Origin: Spiroplasma cantharicola
Lineage (GTDB): Bacteria; Bacillota_I; Bacilli_A; Mycoplasmatales; Mycoplasmataceae
Length of the DNA: 64,000 nucleotides
Reading direction: 5' to 3'
NCBI RefSeq assembly: GCF_001281045.1
Contig: NZ_CP012622.1
Coordinates: 62,001-126,000, forward strand
Part shown: positions 10,600-20,766 of the stretch, one piece after another
Layout: each line of letters starts with the position of its first letter
Position numbering within the stretch: the stretch's first letter is position 1
Translations under genes and position numbers: made by a program
Notes under the pieces: generated by a model
What the model saw: the letters and a program-made list of their open reading frames with translations, nothing else
Told to the model about the DNA's origin: nothing
Database searches by the model: none

Positions 10600-11529
10600 A
10601 TGAGTAAACTTTATGCAAAAAAAATAATTGATGAATTTAAACTAGAAGTTGTTTCAGGTCAAGATAAAATAGAAAATAAAATTGATGTTTATGGAATAAA
10701 TAGAGCTGGCTTGGAATTAACTGGTTACTTTGAAAGTGGAGAAAAATCTCATAGAATAATTGTAATGTCTACAAAAGAATATTTGTACATTATGAATTTT
10801 GAAGAAAAAGAAAGACGATTAAGATATCAAAAACTCTTTTCAAGAAATATTCCAATGATAATTCTTACAGATAAGTTTGAAGATAAATTAGCAATAACTG
10901 TTGCAAAAGAAAGTAACTCATTGCTTGTGAGAACTAGAACAGAATCAACTAGTGATTTTACTCAAAATGTTCTTGAATTTATGGATGATTATTTTGCACC
11001 TCTAATTGAAGTGCACGCTTCATGTGTAAATATTTTTGGTAAAGGTGTTTTATTAATTGGTGAATCTGGAATTGGTAAGTCTGAGATTACTTTAGACTTA
11101 GTTAAAACAAATCATTTATTTGTTGGTGATGATAGAATTGTTATTACTAAAAAATCAAATGAATTATATGGCAAAAGTCATGAAATACTGAAAAATTTAG
11201 TTGAAGTTAGAGGAATTGGAATAGTTGACGTTTCTCAAACTAATGGTTATCAAGTTATATTAGAAAAAACTAAAATTGATCTTGTTATTGAATTAACACA
11301 ATTTAAGAAAAATGGTATCGATGATTCAGAAAGATTAGGAACTTCTTTTGCAACATATGAAATATTAGGAGCTTCAGTTCCTTATATTAAAATACCTGTG
11401 TCTTCAGGAAGAAATATCCCAAACATAATTGAAGCTGCAGTTGCTAAATTAAAAATTAAGCAAAGTGGGCTTTATAAAGATGAAACTCAAATTTTAAGTG
11501 AAAGAGCAATTAAATTTAATAATGATTAA
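10600..11529 (+). CDS. hprK: HPr kinase/phosphorylase
   Basis: HprK phosphorylates Ser46 of HPr with ATP or pyrophosphate and reverses this with phosphate, linking PTS flux to metabolic state. The 309-residue protein has EVHAS (His139), the P-loop GESGIGKS (154-161) and the family signature LVEVRGIGIVDV (200-211). The length matches the family (about 310). Its target HPr is encoded at 42186 with both His15 and Ser46 conserved, so the pair is complete. AGG-type RBS (TTGAGG) lies about 10 bases upstream. Its last eight bases overlap the start of lgt, giving the hprK-lgt-trxB arrangement common in Firmicutes. Confidence 0.96.
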   Translation: MSKLYAKKIIDEFKLEVVSGQDKIENKIDVYGINRAGLELTGYFESGEKSHRIIVMSTKEYLYIMNFEEKERRLRYQKLFSRNIPMIILTDKFEDKLAITVAKESNSLLVRTRTESTSDFTQNVLEFMDDYFAPLIEVHASCVNIFGKGVLLIGESGIGKSEITLDLVKTNHLFVGDDRIVITKKSNELYGKSHEILKNLVEVRGIGIVDVSQTNGYQVILEKTKIDLVIELTQFKKNGIDDSERLGTSFATYEILGASVPYIKIPVSSGRNIPNIIEAAVAKLKIKQSGLYKDETQILSERAIKFNND

Positions 11530-12913
11530 TTTTTTATCTGATGTTATTTGAGAAAATGGAGAAAAGATTCCATATGAATCTGATCCACTATCATTTTTAT
11601 ATTCTCTTTTAGTTGTAACTGGAGTTCTCACTGTAATATTTGTATCAGCTTTTAAATTATATAAAAGAGGTATTCCACTTAAAGATTTTATGAATGGTAT
11701 ATATATATCATTGCCTGTTGGAATAATTGGGGCAAGTATTTTTGGAAAGTTAGGGTCATCAGGGGATCAATGAAAACTTTATATGTTAGTTTTCTTTTGA
11801 GAACCGGGAATGAGTTTTTTTGGTTCAATGCTTTGTGGAGGCACTGCTGCATTTTTGTGATTATGACATAAAAGTAGACAAAGCAGAATTTCGATTTATG
11901 TTTATGCAGATTGTATTGTTCCCAATATTTTATTAGGTCAATCAATTGGAAGATGAGGAAACTTATTTAATCACGAAATATTAGGTAGAGAAGTCCATGA
12001 TTTAAATAAAATAAATTGATTGCCAAATTTTATTTGACATAGATTGTTTTATTTTAAAGACTTAAGTGCATCTTCAGAATTAGATACACTTCAATTTCGT
12101 GAACCCTTATTTTTATATGAATCATTTGCAACTTTATTTCTTTGACTTTTAATTACTTTTGTTTTTGCAAACTTATGAAAAATCATAAGTAAAAAACCTT
12201 GAAAAATAGACCCAGAGAATTTCCCATGTAAAGCAAATAAAACTTTTAAATCTATTTCCGAAGAAAATTTAAAAATCTATAATACTCAAACAACAATTGA
12301 ATATTTGAAGGATAAAGAAGGTAAGCTATATTTGTCAAATTCTTGAGTTTGAAAAAAGGCGTATACATTATATGAACCTTCAAAAGATTTAACTCAAAAG
12401 GCTCAATTTAAAATAGATCAAAGAAAGACATTAGCAATAAAAGCACAAGAAAAATATGTAGCTTTAATTAGAAAAAATAATGAAGAAATACAAAAACAAA
12501 AAAGTAAGTTAGAAAAAAGTAAAATAACAAAGCAAGAATTTAATAATTATAGAATTCAATTAAAAAAAGATAGTAGATCAGAATTAAAAAAATTGAAATT
12601 TGAAAAAAATAGATTTATTAGTTTTTTAAAAAGTGATTCCAAAGAACTTTATGAAATAAATAATCCTAATAGTTATAAAATTATTCACAGTGGAGTATTG
12701 GCAGGAATATACATAGTAGGTTATACTATGATAAGAGTTATTCTTGATCAATTAAGAAACCCATATGAATTAACTGTTAAAAACAATGTTGTTCTAAATT
12801 CCTTATTTTTAACAGGATTTTTGATACTTGGGTTATCTATAATTATATTTGCACAGTTTATTGCTCCAAAAAAATGAAGGGAAGAAGGTTGATTATATGA
12901 AAAATCATATTAA
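11522..12913 (+). CDS. lgt: Prolipoprotein diacylglyceryl transferase paralogue 1, divergent active site
   Basis: Lgt moves diacylglycerol from phosphatidylglycerol onto the lipobox cysteine of prelipoproteins at the membrane. This 463-residue copy keeps the Lgt signature GRWGNLFNHE (143-152: Arg144, Asn147, Glu152) and a C-terminal [10 protein letters not shown] segment. The loop that in Lgt reads MAIHGG is here MSFFGS (97-102), so the conserved His is Phe100. Residues about 210-360 form a long Lys-rich cytoplasmic insertion absent from typical 280-residue Lgt. TGA-Trp codons are frequent, which hides the gene from standard-code ORF finding. It overlaps hprK by 8 bases and trxB by 17. It may have reduced activity, different specificity or an auxiliary role; a second, canonical copy is at 13893. 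Confidence 0.88.
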
Positions 12914-13829
12914 TGTTGATTATGACTTAATAATTGCAGGTGCTGGTCCTGCTGGTTTAAGTGCTGCAATATATGCAGGGAGAGCTGGATTAAATGTTTT
13001 AGTTTTAGAAAAAGAAGCTCCTGGTGGTAAAGTTATTAAAACTGGAGAAATTGAAAATTATCCAGGTTTTACAAATATTCAAGGACCAGATTTAGCAATG
13101 CATTTCTTTGAACAAGCAACTGCAATGGGTGCTAACTTTGAATTTTCAGGTTTAAAAGATTTTGAAAAAAAAGAAGTTTTTAGTGTAATTCTTGAAAATG
13201 GAAAAATCTTAAAATCTAAGGCATTAATTATTGCAACTGGTACAAAAGAAAATTTATTAGGAGTTCCAGGAGAGATTGAACTTTATGGAAAAGGAGTTTC
13301 ATATTGTGCTGTTTGTGATGGAAGTTTTTATAAAGAAATGCCTGTTGCAGTTGTTGGTGGAGGTTATAGCGCAATTGAAGAATCTATATTTTTAACAAGA
13401 TTTGTTTCAAAAGTTTATCTTATACATAGAAGTAAAAAATTTAGAGTTGATAATAAGACATTAGAGAAAGCTAAATCTAATGAAAAGATAGTATTTATTT
13501 TGGACTCTATTGTTGAAAGTATACAAGGTAGTGAAAAAGTATCTTCAATTAAAATAAAAAATACTATTGAAAATAAGGTATTAGAAATTGAAGTCAATGC
13601 TATTTTTCCATTTATTGGACATTATCCAGTAACAAACTTTGTGAAGCAAATTCAGATATTAAATGAAGAAAAGCACGTTGTTGGAGATGAAAGAATGAAA
13701 ACTAAAATTGAAGGCTTATTCGTGGCTGGAGATGTAAGAAATACACCCTTTAGACAAATTGCAACAGCCACATCTGATGGGGCAATTGCTGGTCAAAACG
13801 CTGTAAATTATATTGAAAATCTTGATTAA
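12897..13829 (+). CDS. trxB: Thioredoxin-disulfide reductase
   Basis: This flavoprotein passes electrons from NADPH to thioredoxin. The 310-residue product has the FAD-binding [10 protein letters not shown] (15-24), the redox pair CAVC (Cys137 and Cys140), the NADPH-fold GGGYSA and the C-terminal FAD block beginning GLFVAGDV. The start is placed at 12897 ([10 protein letters not shown]) and not at an upstream ATG at 12849, because GGGAAGAAGG lies before 12897 and the N-terminus then matches the family. It overlaps the end of the first lgt by 17 bases. Its stop is inside a terminator hairpin. Confidence 0.95.
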   Translation: MKNHINVDYDLIIAGAGPAGLSAAIYAGRAGLNVLVLEKEAPGGKVIKTGEIENYPGFTNIQGPDLAMHFFEQATAMGANFEFSGLKDFEKKEVFSVILENGKILKSKALIIATGTKENLLGVPGEIELYGKGVSYCAVCDGSFYKEMPVAVVGGGYSAIEESIFLTRFVSKVYLIHRSKKFRVDNKTLEKAKSNEKIVFILDSIVESIQGSEKVSSIKIKNTIENKVLEIEVNAIFPFIGHYPVTNFVKQIQILNEEKHVVGDERMKTKIEGLFVAGDVRNTPFRQIATATSDGAIAGQNAVNYIENLD

Positions 13830-13845
13830 TTATCAAGGTTTTTTA
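13817..13845 (+). terminator. Intrinsic terminator overlapping trxB stop
   Basis: Stem AATCTTGAT (ending 13826) pairs with ATCAAGGTT (13832-13840) through one G-U, with a 5-base loop and following T residues. Confidence 0.75.
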
Positions 13846-13892
13846 TTAATTGCTATGTTAAAATAATCAAAGTTATAAAAGGTGTTGATAAA

Positions 13893-15182
13893 ATGTTATA
13901 TGGATGAATACAAAAAGACAACTGAAAAGAAGCAACACAATGATGAACTGTAAGAGATGATTATGGTTTTATTCATGTTTATGCTTTAACTATGACTTTA
14001 GGAGTAATTTTTGCTGTGGGAATTTCAGCTATAAAACTCTATAGAAGAGGCGTATCATTGACTGAACTTTGAATTGGAGCAGCAATTATAGTACCTGTTT
14101 CTTTATTAGGAGCTAGTTTTTTTGGTAAATTAAATGCTGGAGGTTATGGGAAAAATAATAGTGGTTTCTTTGGATTATTTGCATTTTGAAATGGTGGAAT
14201 GGCAATTCACGGGGGAGTTTATATTGGTACTTTAGCTGGATTGATAATATTTTATTTTTTAGGTAGAAGAACTAAAGTTTCATTATGAGTCTACGCCGAT
14301 TGTATAATTCCAAATATTCTTGTTGGTCAAGGAATTGGTAGATGAGGAAATTTCTTTAATCACGAAATATTTGGTAAACCTGTTGCACTATGGAATAATG
14401 GAGATTCAACAGCTTTAAATTGATTACCCTATTTTATAAGAAGAAATATGGTTTGAACTTATGATGGAGATAATGGAGAGACCTTAAATGGATTAGTTCT
14501 TGAAAAAGGTGAGAACTATCTTATGTCACCAATATTTTTATATGAATCAATGAGTTTAATTGCAGCTTGATTAATAATAACTTTTGTAATTCCCAATATT
14601 GGTAAGTGATGTAGTAAAAAGCCTTGAAAAGTAAACCCAGAAGGTTCATTTGAAGGACTTTCTAAATTTAATATTTGAAAAAAAGAAGTTTATGCAAATC
14701 ATCATAAAAAAGAAATCGAATTATATAAAAAAGAAATAGTAAAAATAGATGATAAAAATTACATTAAAAGAAAATGAAAACAAGGAAGACTTTTATCCAA
14801 ATGTAATAACCCTGAAAAATATGTGCTTATTAGATCGGGGGTGCAAGCAGGATCATATTTCTTTGTATGAAACTTAGTAAGACTTATCTTAGAAATAGGA
14901 AGACCAGATGATCATTTATTCCTAATGTATCAAAGAACTTTATCTTTAACCATAATCGCTTTGTCAATGTTCTTTGGTTTATTAGTCGCATTAATGGCTC
15001 AATTTGTTTTTCCATATCTATTTAGAGCAACTGGTTTTATATACGAACAAGAATATTTCTACTTAGACCATGAAAATAATAAGGAGTTTAAAAAGGAAAT
15101 ACAAACAAAAAAAATAGAGAAAAACAAGATCAAAGAAGAAAAAGCAAGACAAAAATTAAAAGAAAAATTAGAAAAAAAATAG
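13893..15182 (+). CDS. lgt: Prolipoprotein diacylglyceryl transferase paralogue 2, canonical motifs
   Basis: This second Lgt (429 residues) has the full motif set: GGMAIHGG with His106, GRWGNFFNHE (149-158, including Arg150, Asn153, Glu158), FLYES, and a late LVRLILEIGRP block equivalent to the C-terminal Arg-containing motif. It also carries an extended, charged cytoplasmic segment before the last helices and a Lys/Glu-rich tail, so it is longer than bacterial Lgt (about 280). It probably supplies most of the diacylglyceryl transfer for lipoproteins such as the BMP protein at 26154. AAAGGTG precedes the start. whiA begins 10 bases after its stop, so the two likely share a transcript. Confidence 0.93.
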
Positions 15183-15192
15183 GAGGGTAACT

Positions 15193-16140
15193 ATGTCTTT
15201 TGCAATGGAAGTTAAAGAAGAAATTTTGAATCACACTTTTACAAATGAGCAAAAGATTATGCTACTCTCTGGTTTTATAAAATACAATGGTGAGATTATA
15301 TATACAAATAGCGGAGTTGCTTTAAAACTTACAAGTAATAGTAACAATGTTATTAGAAATATATTTTCAATTTTGAAAACTGTATATAACGGTAAAATTG
15401 AAATATCAATTATACAAATTAAAAAACTTAGAAACAATAAGACTTATCAACTAATGTTAACTGAAAATGTTATTGATTTTTTAACAACGAATAATATATT
15501 TCAGCCAGCTTTAGCAAATAAAATTATTGAAATTAATTTGGAAAAATATATTAAAAAAACTTGAGAGGGATTAACACGAGCCTATATTTCTGGAATATTC
15601 ATAGCTATTGGAAGTGTTAATTCTCCTGAAACTACAAATTATCATTTAGAGTTACAATTTAAAGAAAATGAATCAGCTCAATATATCACAAAAGTTTTAA
15701 AAAAATATCACTTTAATTTTAAAACTACAATGAAAAGAAATAAAATAGTTTGCTATATTAAAAAATCTATTGCTGTTTCTGACTTTCTAAAATTTATGGA
15801 TGCATCAATTTCTGTTATGAAATTTGAAAATACCAGAATTAATAGAGATGTTAGCAATAATATAAATAGAATGATAAATATAGATATCTATAATCAGCAA
15901 AAATCGTCAGAAACTGGTCTTAAACAAATACGAGAAATTAATAAAATTATGAAAAATAATCTTATTTCAGAATTATCGCCTAAAGCCCAGTTGCTTTCAC
16001 AAATAAGATTAGAGAATCCAGACGCATCATTTTCAGAATTAGAAATTCTAATGAACGATAGAAATGTATCAATAACGAAATCTGGAATAAGCAATTTATT
16101 TAGAATAATAAGTAAATTGGCAAATACAATTGGAGAATAA
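15193..16140 (+). CDS. whiA: DNA-binding protein WhiA
   Basis: A 315-residue member of the WhiA family, which combines a LAGLIDADG homing-endonuclease-like N-terminal fold with a C-terminal helix-turn-helix. The N-terminus MSFAMEVKEEILN is typical. The C-terminal half carries the conserved ELSPKAQLLSQIRLENPDAS segment and the ITKSGISNLFRII recognition region. WhiA proteins bind DNA and affect cell division and ribosomal gene expression in Gram-positive bacteria; its role in mollicutes is uncertain. GGAGGG precedes the start. Trp at 15562 is TGA. It lies between lgt and a small XRE gene two bases downstream. Confidence 0.92.
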
Positions 16141-16142
16141 AT

Positions 16143-16361
16143 ATGGAAAAAAACATTATAAGAACATTTAGTAAGAACATGAAACGACTAAGGGTAGATG
16201 CAAAATTAACACAAGAAGAATTAAGCTTCTCATCAGAGCTACACAGAAACTATATTTCAGATACTGAAAGAGGTAAAAGAAATATATCGCTAAAGTCTGT
16301 TGAAAAAATAGCTAAAGCACTAAATGTAGAGCCAATTGAATTTTTTAGGGACATTGATTAG
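16143..16361 (+). CDS. Small XRE-family helix-turn-helix regulator
   Basis: A 72-residue protein that is nearly all one Cro/C1-type HTH domain: LRVDAKLTQEELSFSSELH forms the first helices, followed by YISDTERGKRNISLKSVEK and a final helix around IAKALNVEPIEFF. Single-domain XRE proteins of this size include phage repressors and restriction-modification controller proteins. No methylase, endonuclease or phage gene is adjacent here, so that link is not supported. It starts two bases after whiA and probably shares its transcript and translation. The target is unknown. A strong bidirectional terminator follows. Confidence 0.85.
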   Translation: MEKNIIRTFSKNMKRLRVDAKLTQEELSFSSELHRNYISDTERGKRNISLKSVEKIAKALNVEPIEFFRDID

Positions 16362-16365
16362 TATT

Positions 16366-16397
16366 AAAAAAAACAGAACTTAAGTTCTGTTTTTTTT
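16366..16397. terminator. Bidirectional terminator between XRE gene and rhodanese-like gene
   Basis: AACAGAACTT (16372-16381) and AAGTTCTGTT (16382-16391) form a perfect palindrome extended by A-tract and T-tract on either side, so it can stop transcription from both directions. It lies between two convergent genes. Confidence 0.85.
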
Positions 16398-16791
16398 AAT
16401 AAATAACTACTTTTGTCAATTTATCAAATTTTGGATTATCTTTTATATTTTTATAACCATCATAAAAAATATAAGATTTAAAACCCTTAATTCTTAGACT
16501 TTTATAAATAGATAGATGACTTCTTGAGTCCTCATCAATTATAAGAATTTTATTTTTTTTATCCAATACTTTAAAATATTTTAAATTAAAAATTAGTATT
16601 GGAATATTAATTGAACCTTTAAGGTGATTTTCATTAAATGAAACGTTATTTCTAATATCAATAATTTGTCACTTTTTGCTTTTTATTATACTATTAAGAC
16701 TTTTAATATTTTTTGTTTTATATTTTGCCTTAAAAGCATTTGTCTTAAATATCTTTTCAAAAAATTTAAATACGTATTCTAGTCATTGCAT
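16396..16791 (-). CDS. Rhodanese-like domain protein lacking the catalytic cysteine
   Basis: A 131-residue minus-strand protein, visible only with TGA as Trp (TGA codons near both ends of the N-terminal half). Residues 41-60 read WQIIDIRNNVSFNENHLKGS, the rhodanese opening motif (DIR, then H-x-x-G-S), followed by INIP. The loop where rhodaneses have Cys reads IIDEDSRS (84-91), with Asp86 in place of Cys. The fold is therefore kept but sulfurtransferase activity is unlikely; inactive rhodanese domains often bind partners. The N-terminal 40 residues are basic and hydrophobic and may be membrane-associated. AGGTGAT is a suitable RBS and a TATAAT lies about 20 bases before the start. Confidence 0.75.
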
Positions 16792-16808
16792 TTTTTATCA
16801 CCTAAATG

Positions 16809-16814
16809 ATTATA
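16809..16814 (-). promoter_or_regulatory. Probable -10 box of the rhodanese-like gene
   Basis: On the minus strand this reads TATAAT, 17 bases before the start codon. No clear -35 is visible in the A/T-rich upstream sequence. Confidence 0.45.
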
Positions 16815-16954
16815 ACTTGAAAATACTCTATTTTTTTAATGCTTTATTGAAATATTTTTTTGAAGTAGGTCATTTTATGTGAATATAGATGCATAAAAGT
16901 TTTTCTTTTTGTAGCAATTGTAGTATTATATACTTAATGAATGGAGGGCCTTGT

Positions 16955-17248
16955 ATGAATTTACTTGCCGGAACAGCGTCACAACAAACACTAGCAAATC
17001 AAATAATTTTAGGTTTTGAAATTCTTGGATTAATCGTATCTATATTAATGATAATTGTTGGTTTAGTACAGAATAAAAGTTCACAAACTGGATTGAGTGC
17101 TTTAAATGGTGGTAATGATGAATTATTCTCTAACTCAAAAGAAAGAGGAATGGATAAGACTACATCAATATGGATGTTCAGCTTAGGAATTACACTATTT
17201 ATAATTACAATTGTAATGGGAATTATTTCAAACACTGTTCTAAGTTAA
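16955..17248 (+). CDS. secG: Preprotein translocase subunit SecG
   Basis: A 97-residue protein with two membrane segments (about residues 14-34 and 68-90) separated by a loop that reads NKSSQTGLSALNGGN, the typical SecG connector. SecG joins SecYE and assists the SecA cycle. The start at 16955 follows GGAGGG by about eight bases; a start at 16889 would add an unrelated Cys-rich extension and is rejected. Upstream lies the divergent rhodanese-like gene. The downstream neighbour rnr begins 29 bases after the stop, the secG-rnr-smpB order common in Firmicutes. Confidence 0.92.
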   Translation: MNLLAGTASQQTLANQIILGFEILGLIVSILMIIVGLVQNKSSQTGLSALNGGNDELFSNSKERGMDKTTSIWMFSLGITLFIITIVMGIISNTVLS

Positions 17249-17260
17249 TAGTGTTTTTTT
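17230..17260 (+). terminator. Weak terminator after secG
   Basis: AAACACT (17230-17236) pairs with AGTGTTT (17250-17256) across a 13-base loop and continues into T residues. The short stem suggests partial readthrough into rnr. Confidence 0.45.
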
Positions 17261-17276
17261 AATAGAAAGAGAAATT

Positions 17277-19373
17277 ATGAAAAATATAATATTAGAGCGG
17301 TTAAAGAAAAAAGAAAAAATGCACTTAAATGATTTAATTAATAATATGAATGAAAAGTATGAAAGCGTTACTGATGCTTTAAGAATACTTCAAGAAGATC
17401 ATTTAATAGGATGAAGTAAAGAAAATGTTATTTATTTTGTGGGTGAAAAATATAAAATTGGGTCAATAAAAATAAATGACAAAGGTTTTGGTTTTATAAA
17501 AGAACTGAACAGTGAGGATGATGATTTTTTTGTTCCTCCAAATGGACTTAATGGTTCTATATCTTCTGATGAGGTAATTTTTACTGTTCAAAAGGAAAAT
17601 GATGATAGATTTAAAGCAAATGTTGAAGATGTTATTTTAAGAACAAAAACATCTTTAATTGGTGAAATAAGAAAAAGTAATTGTGGTAGATTTATGGACT
17701 TTATACCAAATGAACCAGGATTTAAAAATTATAGAATTGTATTGGTTAATTCAAAAGATTATAAATTAAAAGAAGATTTAATTATAAAAGTCAAAATATT
17801 AGATGTAAGAGATAGAAAACTTTTTACAAGAATTCAAAAAATAATTGGTGATGCAAATAAAGCAATAGATAGAATTATTTCAATTGCTTATGAATTTGAA
17901 ATAAAACCAGAATTTAATAAGCTGACATTAGATAATGCAATTGAAGTTGCTAAACCAATTGATTATAAAGATGAAAAAATTAAAAGAAGACTTTCAAATT
18001 CTTTAATAAATAAAAATTTAGTGACAATTGATGGAGCGGATTCAAAAGATCTAGATGATGCAATTTATGTTGAAAAAACAAATAATGGATATAAACTTAT
18101 TGTTGCAATTGCTGATGTAAGTTATTATGTAACTCCATTCTCACCTTTGGATAATACAGCTTTATTTAGAGGAAACTCTGTTTATTTAGCAAATAAAGTA
18201 ATACCAATGTTACCTGAAAAATTATCTAATGGAGTTTGTAGTTTAAATCCAAATGAAGAAAAATTATGTATGGTTGCAGAAATGGATTTTGATTTAAAAG
18301 GAAATGTAATAAGCAAAAAAGTATATGAATCAATTATGATTTCAAAAGCACGTCTAACTTATAAAGAAGTTAATGAGCTATACAATAATAATAAAGTGGA
18401 AATTAAAAAAGAAATTATTGATATGTTAATGACTGCAAAAGAGCTTCATGAAATTATTGATTTAGAAAGATCAAATAGAGGAGCAATTGAATTTGATATT
18501 GCAGAACCAAAAATAATATTAGATAAAGATTCAAATGTCATTGAAATTGCAAAACGTGGAAGAGGTATTAGTGAAAAACTTATTGAAAATTTTATGGTAA
18601 GTGCAAATGAGTGTGTGGCAAGTATCATCTTTGAAAAAAAATTACCTTTTATTTATAGAAATCATGATGTTCCAAAAGAAGAAAATCTTATTGAATGACA
18701 TTCAATTTTGAGAGCTTTAGGAGTAAATGTTAAATTAACTGATTTAGATAAAATTAATCCAAAAATGATTAAGCAAGCTTTAAGTCAAATTGAAAGTCAG
18801 ATAACGGATTCAACTGAAAGAGATGTTATTAATGTAACTCTATTAAAATTTATGGAAAAAGCTGCTTATGAATTGGAAAATATAGGACACTTTGGATTAG
18901 CAAGTGCTTGTTATACACATTTCACAAGTCCAATTAGAAGATATAGTGATTTGATTGTTCATAGATTTTTAAAACAATATTTAATTTCAAAAGATTTAAG
19001 AGAACAGAAATTAGAACAAAATAAAAATTTTGTTCTAAAAGCTTGTGCTATTATTAATGATACAGAAAAACAAGCTGTTTCTGCCGAAAGAGAAGTTAAT
19101 AAAGTTTGTATGGCTGAGTATATGCAATCTAAAATTGGTCAAGAGTATGAAGGAATTGTTGCTGCAGTATTAAAGTTTGGGATTTTTGTACAACTAGAAA
19201 ATTGTGTTGAAGGTTTAATTCATATTTCAGAGTTACCTGATTTTACTTTTGAAGAAAAGACAAATATTATGGTAAATAAACAAAATAAAATATTTAGATT
19301 AGGTCAGAAAATAAAAATTAAAGTAAAAAATGCAGATGTTAAAAAAAGAATTATAGACTTTGTGCTTGTTTAA
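17277..19373 (+). CDS. rnr: Ribonuclease R (RNB-family exoribonuclease)
   Basis: RNase R degrades structured RNA from the 3' end and, with tmRNA-SmpB, removes nonstop mRNAs. The 698-residue product has an N-terminal winged-helix-like region, a cold-shock domain (residues about 60-120, KINDKGFGFIKE), the RNB catalytic domain with IDGADSKDLDDAIY (metal-binding Asp cluster) and HFTSPIRRYSDLIVHR, and a C-terminal S1 domain containing YEGIVAAVLKFGIFVQL. The basic C-terminal tail of E. coli RNase R is missing. The start at 17277 extends the open frame upstream through a TGA-Trp. smpB begins 14 bases after the stop. Confidence 0.95.
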
Positions 19374-19387
19374 CGGTGGTGATTAAA

Positions 19388-19828
19388 ATGGGTGAGCATG
19401 TATTATTAAAAAATAAAAAAGCATATTTTAATTATGAAATACTTGATAGTTGAGAAGTTGGAATAGTTTTAACTGGGCCAGAAATAAAATCAATTAGAAA
19501 TAAAGATGTTTCAATTGAGGAATCATTTGTTCTTATTAGAAAAGGTCAAGTGGAAATTTTAAATATGAATATAAAAAATTATGAATTTGCAAATAACATT
19601 AAATTAGATGCAACTAGAAATAGAATTTTACTCTTACACAAAAGTGAAATAAAAAAAATAATAAAAAGAGTGCAACTTGAAAATCTTACATTAGTTCCTT
19701 TAAAATTATATTTAAAAGATAATTTGGCTAAGTTGGAACTTGGATTAGCAAAAGGGAAAAGAGAAATTGACAAAAGAGAAACAATTAAAAAAAGAGATAT
19801 TGAAAGAAGATTAAATAAGATTAAGTAA
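19388..19828 (+). CDS. smpB: SsrA-binding protein SmpB
   Basis: SmpB binds the tRNA-like end of tmRNA and carries it to stalled ribosomes. The 146-residue product includes the conserved [20 protein letters not shown] segment and ends with the basic [20 protein letters not shown] tail that reaches the decoding centre. Trp36-equivalent is coded by TGA, so the N-terminal third is missed with the standard code. GGTGGTGA serves as RBS. Its RNA partner ssrA is encoded 950 bases downstream on the same strand. Confidence 0.95.
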
Positions 19829-19885
19829 TAAATTATTTTTTTATTAAAAATTTTATAATAAATCTATTATACAAAGGAGAAAAAA

Positions 19886-20101
19886 ATGAGAGAAGAAGCA
19901 TATATATTTTCAATTGTTAGTACAGTATTGTCATCTTTTTTATTAATACCATTAGCTTGAATGATACCAATGACAATAGCCACAAAAAAATCTATTGGAG
20001 ATAATAAACCTCATATTGCTTTAGGGATTTGTAGTATATTTTTTATGGGTATTTTAGGGTTCATATGTGGAATATTAATTTTAATACCTGAAGAAAATTA
20101 A
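19886..20101 (+). CDS. Small two-helix membrane protein, function unknown
   Basis: A 71-residue protein with two hydrophobic segments (about residues 7-30 and 47-66) joined by the polar loop TKKSIGDNKPHI, ending PEEN. AAAGGAG eight bases upstream of the ATG and a good terminator behind support expression. I do not recognise the family. Its layout recalls the short membrane proteins with conserved Gly- and Ile-rich helices that are common in this group; the convergent gene at 20155 is also a small membrane protein but is not obviously related. Confidence 0.7.
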
Positions 20102-20121
20102 TTTTTGAAATTGTTTAAAAT

Positions 20122-20151
20122 AAAAAACACCATTTTAAAATGGTGTTTTTT
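20122..20151. terminator. Bidirectional terminator between convergent membrane genes
   Basis: A 15-bp perfect palindrome centred between 20136 and 20137 (AAAAAACACCATTTT and its complement) with A and T tracts on its two sides terminates both converging transcripts. Confidence 0.9.
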
Positions 20152-20154
20152 ATT

Positions 20155-20610
20155 TTAAACTTCTTTATTTTGATCGTTTTCAGTTACATTAACAGTTGGG
20201 TTTAAATTTGTATTATTTTCTTTTTTGAATTTATTATATTCAACACAAATCATAATTCCACTTGCTAACATTAAAGCCGAAGGAATCAAACTCAATAATG
20301 CATATGTACTTGTCAATATTGTTAATAAAGATAATCCAGATACCACTATTTCAATAATTCCGGCAGCTAAGATTCTCTTCTCATTTTTTGATTTCAAAAA
20401 AACTAATATTAATATATATAATATTAATGAAATACCTAATGACACAATTAGAAAACCAATTACAAATGTAGTAACGATGTCACTTTCAATTAAACCTGGT
20501 TCCTGTTGCAAGGCTATTGCTCCCAATATTGCAATCACTGTTACTAGTGAACTGAAAACTATGGAAATTATAACGCCTGCTAGTCCTAAACCTTTTGATG
20601 TTTTAGTCAT
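20155..20610 (-). CDS. Four-helix membrane protein, function unknown
   Basis: A 151-residue minus-strand protein with four predicted membrane segments (about residues 10-33, 46-72, 79-99, 103-122), linked by short loops, then a polar tail rich in Asn, Thr and Lys. GAGGAG lies 11 bases before the start. The Gly/Ala/Ser-rich first helix and the overall plan resemble the DUF4064/DUF4190-type small membrane proteins, but I cannot assign it. It faces the 19886 gene and shares its terminator. Open frames seen on the plus strand here are shadows. Confidence 0.75.
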   Translation of the reverse strand: MTKTSKGLGLAGVIISIVFSSLVTVIAILGAIALQQEPGLIESDIVTTFVIGFLIVSLGISLILYILILVFLKSKNEKRILAAGIIEIVVSGLSLLTILTSTYALLSLIPSALMLASGIMICVEYNKFKKENNTNLNPTVNVTENDQNKEV

Positions 20611-20766
20611 TTACTTATTCTCCTCATATTAATAATAATGTTTTTTTGAAATAAAGCAATTTATTTTAGTTAATAAAATTAATTTTTATCTAAATATTAA
20701 GAAATGTTGAAATTATTACAGGCAAGATAAAATTTAATAGCACTAAACTTTATACAAATAATGTTT

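Noticed and set aside
12849-12896. Upstream ATG for trxB adding 16 residues
   Set aside because: The added residues overlap the lgt reading frame and match no TrxB N-terminus; the ATG at 12897 has its own purine-rich RBS and family-like sequence.
16143-16361. Controller protein of a restriction-modification system
   Set aside because: No methylase or endonuclease is adjacent, so only a generic XRE regulator is stated.
16889-16954. Longer secG start with a Cys-rich extension
   Set aside because: GGAGGG directly precedes the ATG at 16955, and SecG proteins begin close to their first helix.
20225-20632. Plus-strand open frame of 135 codons
   Set aside because: It is the complement of the minus-strand membrane protein gene, which has RBS, start and hydrophobic helices; the plus frame has no RBS and no plausible composition.
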